Positions 43,780 through 48,244 of a stretch of DNA of 48,244 nucleotides are shown here, piece after piece. Below the pieces are notes generated by a model. The model had not been told where the DNA came from. It was given only the letters and a program-made list of their open reading frames with translations, and did not search any database. The DNA comes from Ignatzschineria sp. (GTDB lineage Bacteria > Pseudomonadota > Gammaproteobacteria > Cardiobacteriales > Wohlfahrtiimonadaceae): assembly GCA_030150405.1 (NCBI GenBank), contig JASLFU010000041.1, forward strand, positions 1 through 48,244, written 5' to 3'. Both the position numbers and the translations under genes were made by a program. Position 1 is the stretch's first letter, and the number at the start of each line of letters is the position of its first letter.

Positions 43780-45159
43780 ATGAGTTATGAGAAAGAGCTC
43801 CCTCAAAAAATTCGCGCAGTGATCGACAAATTTATTGAGGAGCGTTTTACACCCAAATTTGAATCGCTCACAAAACGACTCGAGCGAGAAAAAGAGGCGG
43901 GTGAATATGAAAAAATCGAAAAAACCGAAGCCGCTATCGCTAAATTAAAGGCAGAGCATGAGCGCACTGCATGGTTAGAAGATGCCGCATTTCGTTTAAT
44001 AAAACAGTTGCAGTTTGGCACCCATACTTCTAGAGGGATTCATCCGAGCTCCCGGGGAGATGCCATTAACTTTGATCGAGGGCAGGAGCTCCCCGAGCAG
44101 TTTATTGGTTCACAAGCTATCTCCATTGTGAACTTTGATGTTAGTGGTAGTGCGGCTGCATTACCTGTGGCTAACTTTTTGCGGCAAGAGGTGGAGGGAG
44201 TCTCCCTTAAACAGTTCATTGAGGAGAATCACCCAGCCATTAAACGTGCTCTATCAGATGATCCTAATAAGGCGGAAGCGATTTTAAAAGCCTTTCAGAG
44301 TGCTCTTGCGGGGCACCACTTTCAATCCGTGACTGATGGATTAAATAAGCAGCTTCTTTGGCCACTATCGGGGGCAGAGAGTATTGAGCGGGATGATTAT
44401 CTCAATATTATTCCCCTCTATCCGGCACTGCTGGCCTATGAGTTATATGGAAAGGTTCAAGAGCGCTTCTCAGATGAGAATCGTAAAGCCCGTGCGAATC
44501 GCAATAAAGTGAGGACAGAGCAGCAGCGCTACTTCACAATTCATGATCTAGCCACTACACAGTTGGGGGGAGCTAATGCTCAAAATGTGAGCCAGCTTAA
44601 TGCACGACAAGGGGGAAGGCATTTTCTTCTTCCCTCCACACCACCCCGTTTTATCGCACAAGATCGTTATTTAAGTGGTCAGAGCCGCAGCCTCTTCAAT
44701 TGGCAGCTCTATCGCCATCCACTTGTGCGGGAAGGGTTTTGGGAGCTTACTAAAGTTATTCGAAATCCTCGCAATGATCACTCTATTCGAGCTCAGCGGG
44801 AGAAGGCGTTAAATCTTATTATTGCGGGCGTTTTAGGGGCTGCAGAAACCATTCGCGCTCGCGGTGCAGGTTGGAGTCATGGGAGTCGACTCTCAAAGGT
44901 AGAGTGCCTCTGGCTCGATCCATATGCCCCCATAAGTCATCCGGAGAGTGAGAGAGAGCCTCAACACGCCCCAGATAGAGAGCAGATGACCGATCTTGAT
45001 ATTGAGCAGCTAAGTGAACAATTTGCTCATTGGGTTAATAGACGCCTCTCCCATCTCTTAAAACGAAGAGCAGCCGCCTTAGGGGATCGTGAACATGATC
45101 TTTGGAAGCAGCTATTTAGAGAAGCATTGAGCAGTTCTTTACATCAGGGAGGCAATTGA
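43780..45159 (+). CDS. csy1: Cas8f (Csy1), large subunit of the type I-F Csy complex
   Basis: Csy1 pairs with Csy2 at the 5' end of the crRNA and reads the CC PAM in target DNA. 459 aa (Pseudomonas aeruginosa 434) from the ATG preceded by AAAGGAGAG. The frame is open for 32 more codons to 43684, but those codons overlap the -35 and -10 boxes and would not be transcribed. The N-terminus is charged and helical, with a likely coiled coil (residues 30-65, EREKEAGEYEKIEKTEAAIAK in part). It is followed by the family's KQLQFGTHTSRGIHPSS segment and, later, VSQLNARQGGRHFLLPSTPP. It is the first gene of the csy operon; csy2 starts one base after the stop. Confidence 0.93.
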   Translation: MSYEKELPQKIRAVIDKFIEERFTPKFESLTKRLEREKEAGEYEKIEKTEAAIAKLKAEHERTAWLEDAAFRLIKQLQFGTHTSRGIHPSSRGDAINFDRGQELPEQFIGSQAISIVNFDVSGSAAALPVANFLRQEVEGVSLKQFIEENHPAIKRALSDDPNKAEAILKAFQSALAGHHFQSVTDGLNKQLLWPLSGAESIERDDYLNIIPLYPALLAYELYGKVQERFSDENRKARANRNKVRTEQQRYFTIHDLATTQLGGANAQNVSQLNARQGGRHFLLPSTPPRFIAQDRYLSGQSRSLFNWQLYRHPLVREGFWELTKVIRNPRNDHSIRAQREKALNLIIAGVLGAAETIRARGAGWSHGSRLSKVECLWLDPYAPISHPESEREPQHAPDREQMTDLDIEQLSEQFAHWVNRRLSHLLKRRAAALGDREHDLWKQLFREALSSSLHQGGN

Positions 45160-45160
45160 G

Positions 45161-46321
45161 ATGAGTAATATTCGCGAACAATTCACTTCAGCAGGCTCAG
45201 TTAATCGTAGCGAGCCCCTTCAGCTGACACACTACCTTTTGCTCCATAAGTTGGAGATTGAGAATGCAAATACCATCTCCAGTCCTATCACTTATGGCTT
45301 TCCTGCAGTCACTGCCTTTTTAGGGGCGATGCATCGGGCTAATCGTCGGCTTAATAGGGAGCTCGCCACCATTGCGCCTCATCTTAAAATTAATTTTAAA
45401 GGGGTATTAATTGCCCACCATGATCATACGCTCCATACCTATCAGCGTAATCGCTTTGCAGAGCGCACCTTCAATCAGCAGCGTACACCACTCATTCGTA
45501 AAGGGAGCAGAGTGGAGAGTGCGCCGATCATTGAAGAGGGGCGTCAGCGTTTAACCGTTAGTTTAGTGGTGGAGCTCTATACCAATACAACGCCATCCCC
45601 CTATGCAACGGTAATGGATGAGGCAACTAACGAGAGAATTTGCCAAGCGATTCATTCGATCCTTTATACCCAGAAATTAGCAGGAGGAACACTCTTTAAT
45701 ATAGGAGAGATAGCACTCTATCCTGTTTGGGAGGAGAAGATTTTAACCCAACTTCGTGGGCGATTAATGCCAAGTTTTATCTTGCAAGATCGCTCCTATT
45801 TAGTGCCAGAGCTACTCGAAAAGTTACAGAGTCATGAAGCGATTGGAAATCCCCATGCAACGGGAATCGATCTTCTTTTAGAGCTCTCTAAAATTCATCA
45901 TGTGCCTGTTGTTGCATCAGAAAATTCTAGCTCCGACTCCTCTGTAAAAGAAGAGGCGAAGAGAAAAGTAGAGTGGAGCCATTACTCCATTAAAGAGGGA
46001 GAGGGGTGGCTTGTGCCGATTCCTGTGGGCTATCAAGCCATTAGTGGACTCTTTGAGGTCGGTGAGCTACCCCAAGCTCGAACCGATCAATACTTAAGCC
46101 AATATGTAGAGTCAATCTATACGATTGGTGAGTGGCAGTTTTCAGGACGCTTACAGGATGAAGCGGCGTTATCCGCCTCCTTTTGGCACTATTTAGGGGA
46201 TAACGAAGCCACAGAGATTGGCCGCTATGTGGTAGGGCAGAAGCGAGAAGCAGATCCACTTATTGAAGATTCTATCGATCATTTCACCCCCTTAGATGAG
46301 CTTGAGGATGATTATGCTTAA
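45161..46321 (+). CDS. csy2: Cas5f (Csy2), tail subunit of the type I-F Csy complex
   Basis: Csy2 caps the crRNA 5' handle together with Csy1 and helps PAM recognition. 386 aa against about 327 in Pseudomonas aeruginosa: there is an N-terminal extension of about 20 residues before QLTHYLLLHKLEIENANTIS, and a Ser/Lys/Glu-rich insert around 251-268 (ENSSSDSSVKEEAKRK). The signature TYGFPAVTAFLGAMHRANR follows at about 44-62 and GYQAISGLFE lies in the C-terminal half. It is tightly coupled to csy1 (one base between stop and ATG) and is followed by an 83-base T-rich gap before csy3. Confidence 0.92.
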   Translation: MSNIREQFTSAGSVNRSEPLQLTHYLLLHKLEIENANTISSPITYGFPAVTAFLGAMHRANRRLNRELATIAPHLKINFKGVLIAHHDHTLHTYQRNRFAERTFNQQRTPLIRKGSRVESAPIIEEGRQRLTVSLVVELYTNTTPSPYATVMDEATNERICQAIHSILYTQKLAGGTLFNIGEIALYPVWEEKILTQLRGRLMPSFILQDRSYLVPELLEKLQSHEAIGNPHATGIDLLLELSKIHHVPVVASENSSSDSSVKEEAKRKVEWSHYSIKEGEGWLVPIPVGYQAISGLFEVGELPQARTDQYLSQYVESIYTIGEWQFSGRLQDEAALSASFWHYLGDNEATEIGRYVVGQKREADPLIEDSIDHFTPLDELEDDYA

Positions 46322-46404
46322 TGAACTCTTTTTTTAATCTTCGGTCAATTTATCGGTAAATCTTATTTTAATTTTTATTCATTCATTAAATAGAGGAAAA
46401 CTTT

Positions 46405-47439
46405 ATGTCTAAAGTAGATTTAAAAGGCCTTAAAACGGCTTCAGTACTTGCGTTTGAGCGTAATTTTGATGTTTCTGATGGTATCTTTTTCCAGCAGAAA
46501 GGGTTAGATGAGACAACACGAATTCCTGTAGAGGTGACAGAAAAGTCCGTTCGTGGAACGATCTCTAACCGCTTAAAAGCAGCGATATTAAGAGATCCTG
46601 CCAAACTTGATGCAGAAGTTGAAAAAGCCAACTTGCAGCGGGTAGATGTCGCAATGCTTAGACATGACTATGATCATCTAGTCGTGGAGTGGAGTTGTAA
46701 GGTTATCCCCTTTACCGGTATTCCTTCGGTCTGTAATGATCAGCGCTATCAAGCACGCCTATTAGAGGTAGTGGATGATTACCTAGAGCGGGAAGGATTG
46801 CGAGCGCTCGCCTATCGTTATGCCCAAAATATTGTCAATGCTCGCTGGCTCTGGCGAAATCGTGTTGGAGCGAGTGATATTACGGTAGAGATTATCCACG
46901 GTGAGGGGGATGCAGAAAAGGTACTGACCTTTAAGGATGCTAAGCAATATAGTCTGAATCACTTTTATGAGGAGAGTGATACCGATAATCCGGAGCTCTC
47001 TGCACTGGCCGATATTATTGAAGCGGGACTCGACCGTAATCGTGAGTTTGAGATCTTCACCGTACGATTAACGGCAAACATCGGCGCGGGGCAAGAGGTC
47101 TATCCCTCTCAAGAGCTTATTTTAGATACCGGAAGCGAGAAGAGTAAGGTGCTCTACTCAGTAAATGGGCATGCAGCGCTACACTCACAAAAAATCGGTA
47201 ACGCACTTCGCACGATTGATACTTGGTATGCAGAGGATGCCGGTTTTCCCATTGCTATCGAGCCATATGGTGCGGTAACTACAATGGGTACAGCCTTTAG
47301 ACAACCTAAAGAGAAGCGCGATTTCTATTCGCTTTTTGATCGCTGGGTATTAAAAGATGAAGTGCCGGAGCTTATGGATCAACATTATGTAATGGCGATT
47401 TTGCTTCGTGGTGGCGTCTTTGGCGAAAGTGGCAAATAG
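46405..47439 (+). CDS. csy3: Cas7f (Csy3), backbone subunit of the type I-F Csy complex
   Basis: Six copies of Csy3 wrap a standard 32-nt guide in the Csy complex. 344 aa (Pseudomonas aeruginosa 342). It starts MSKVDLKGLKTASVLAFERNFDVSDG, matching the family's LSTASVLAFERKLDPSDA opening, and contains NARWLWRNRVGA, ANIGAGQEVYPSQEL and the end GGVFGESGK, all typical. The GAGG ribosome binding site and the 83-base leader after csy2 may allow higher expression, as its stoichiometry requires. With a 21-nt creR guide, fewer Csy3 copies would fit. Confidence 0.95.
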   Translation: MSKVDLKGLKTASVLAFERNFDVSDGIFFQQKGLDETTRIPVEVTEKSVRGTISNRLKAAILRDPAKLDAEVEKANLQRVDVAMLRHDYDHLVVEWSCKVIPFTGIPSVCNDQRYQARLLEVVDDYLEREGLRALAYRYAQNIVNARWLWRNRVGASDITVEIIHGEGDAEKVLTFKDAKQYSLNHFYEESDTDNPELSALADIIEAGLDRNREFEIFTVRLTANIGAGQEVYPSQELILDTGSEKSKVLYSVNGHAALHSQKIGNALRTIDTWYAEDAGFPIAIEPYGAVTTMGTAFRQPKEKRDFYSLFDRWVLKDEVPELMDQHYVMAILLRGGVFGESGK

Positions 47440-47447
47440 GAGGCGAT

Positions 47448-48017
47448 ATGCAGCTTACACACTATTTTGATGTGACGGCTATCCCCCAAGAGGAGCTTAT
47501 CTTGCCAGAAGTTATGGCGATTATCTTTAGCGCTCTGCACACGATTATTCCCCGATTTAAGGGGGAAATTGGGGTGGGCTTTCCTCGCTACTTTTTAAGG
47601 CAGGCGAAGTTTGGTCCAGTGTTACGGGTATTTGGCCGTAAAGAGGCGCTCGAGCAGATTATAAAGGATCTTCGCGCAACAGAGGCGGGGGAGTATGGTG
47701 TAATCGGAAAGATTGCCGAAGTCCCCGCAATTGTCGAGGGGTACGCTCACTTTAAGCGGGTACGCAAAAAAGGGATGAGCGATCTCCGCCGAGCTAAAAG
47801 GCGCATGGAAGCAAGAGGCGAGTGGAGCGAGGAAGTTGGGCTTCAGTTAGCTGCGCAATACGCAACCTCGTTAAAGCTCCCCTTTTTAGTGCTTAAGAGC
47901 CAAAGCACCGGGAAGAGATTCTCGCTTTGGGTGGAGCGAACGTTGGCAAGCAATAGCGGGGAAGGGGCATTTGATGCCTACGGTCTTAGCCGTACACGTG
48001 CAGTCCCAATTTTCTAA
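47448..48017 (+). CDS. csy4: Cas6f (Csy4), crRNA-processing endoribonuclease
   Basis: Csy4 cuts pre-crRNA at the 3' base of each repeat hairpin and stays bound to the 3' stem. 189 aa (Pseudomonas aeruginosa 187). His31 in FSALHTII aligns with the catalytic His29. The arginine-rich helix RVRKKGMSDLRRAKRRMEAR (about 104-123) grips the RNA stem groove. FLVLKSQSTGKRFSLWVER near 147-165 carries the conserved serine and aromatic positions. GGAGG precedes the ATG, 8 bases after csy3. Besides the array it should also cleave psi-repeats 1 and 2 of the creR-like RNA, whose stems keep the 5-bp pairing. Confidence 0.95.
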   Translation: MQLTHYFDVTAIPQEELILPEVMAIIFSALHTIIPRFKGEIGVGFPRYFLRQAKFGPVLRVFGRKEALEQIIKDLRATEAGEYGVIGKIAEVPAIVEGYAHFKRVRKKGMSDLRRAKRRMEARGEWSEEVGLQLAAQYATSLKLPFLVLKSQSTGKRFSLWVERTLASNSGEGAFDAYGLSRTRAVPIF

Positions 48018-48215
48018 AAAGCTTAAGGGATAGCAGGTGCTCTTTCTGTTGACCTATCAATAGCGATTGCTCAATATAAGATAACCCCTCTTTTAATCAT
48101 GGTTATTTAAGCCTCTGTTTTTGTGGCTTTTTATACTTTGATTAAAAAGAGGGTTTATGCTTTCAGTTCTTTAACAATTTGGATATTATAGGGGTGTCTT
48201 GGAGTTTTTACTTCA
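48018..48215 (+). promoter_or_regulatory. CRISPR leader
   Basis: 198 AT-rich bases between csy4 and the first repeat. It has an imperfect inverted repeat (AACCCCTCTTTTAATCA 48083-48099, TGATTAAAAAGAGGGTTT 48139-48155) enclosing an AAGCC/GGCTT hairpin with a T run, and CTTTAACAATTTGGATATTAT ahead of the repeat, where TATTAT (48184-48189) could serve as -10. Leaders in I-F systems carry the array promoter and integration signals. No clear IHF site was found. Confidence 0.65.
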
Positions 48216-48243
48216 GTAACCCGCCGCACAGGCGGCTTAGAAA
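48216..48243 (+). CRISPR. Type I-F CRISPR repeat, first of an array cut off by the window edge
   Basis: 28 nt: GTAACCCGCCGCACAGGCGG followed by CTTAGAAA. The stem CCGCC/GGCGG with loop GCACA and the handle CTTAGAAA are the I-F (Csy4) repeat pattern, and the position right after csy4 and its leader is canonical. The window ends one base later, so array length and spacers are unknown. Confidence 0.9.
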
Positions 48244-48244
48244 A

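Overview
The 48,244-base window is one gene set written twice. Bases 1-24122 are the exact reverse complement of bases 24123-48244: position x pairs with 48245-x, there is no spacer, and I found no mismatch wherever I compared the two arms. The real information is therefore about 24.1 kb. Both outer ends stop one base beyond a type I-F CRISPR repeat. The axis (24122/24123) falls inside a decayed IclR-type regulator gene. The most likely reading is a fold-back (snap-back) assembly or library artefact, or one graph path used twice. A real 24-kb arm-to-arm palindrome would be very unstable in a bacterium. Both copies are annotated; the copy on the + strand carries the full text.

The organism looks like a gammaproteobacterium of moderate-to-low GC. 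It has type A RNase P RNA, hslVU behind a sigma-32-like promoter, a Pseudomonas-like DctPQM TRAP transporter, MliC-type lysozyme-inhibitor lipoproteins and a complete type I-F CRISPR-Cas system. A Cardiobacteriales-like genus (Wohlfahrtiimonas or Ignatzschineria type) is a guess, not a result.

Layout of one unit, read from the CRISPR end inward (left arm 1 to 24122; mirror image on the right): CRISPR repeat and leader; csy4-csy3-csy2-csy1 (Cas6f, Cas7f, Cas5f, Cas8f); a short regulatory gap; cas2-3 and cas1; an operon of a MliC-like lipoprotein, an unknown lipoprotein and a MoeB/ThiF-type adenylyltransferase; a second MliC-like lipoprotein; then hslV-hslU, a structured 3' region, cca, a tRNA-Pro/Arg/His cluster, dctP-dctQ-dctM, a third MliC-like lipoprotein, a MORN-repeat lipoprotein, a convergent DHA2-family MFS exporter, rnpB, prmC and the IclR remnant at the axis.

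The most interesting locus is the 290-base gap between cas2-3 and csy1 (right copy 43490-43779; left copy 4466-4755). It holds a degenerate two-repeat mini-array: psi-repeat 1, a 21-nt pseudo-spacer and psi-repeat 2, followed directly by a strong terminator. The first seven bases of the pseudo-spacer recur behind a CC PAM 80 bases downstream, just upstream of a perfect consensus TTGACA-16-TATAAT promoter for csy1. This is the architecture of a Cas-regulating RNA (creR). The inference is that Csy4 processes it from the cas1-cas2-3 transcript, it loads into the Csy complex, and it guides that complex to repress its own operon without cleavage. The csy operon would then be self-limiting and could be de-repressed when crRNA-bound complex is scarce or inhibited.
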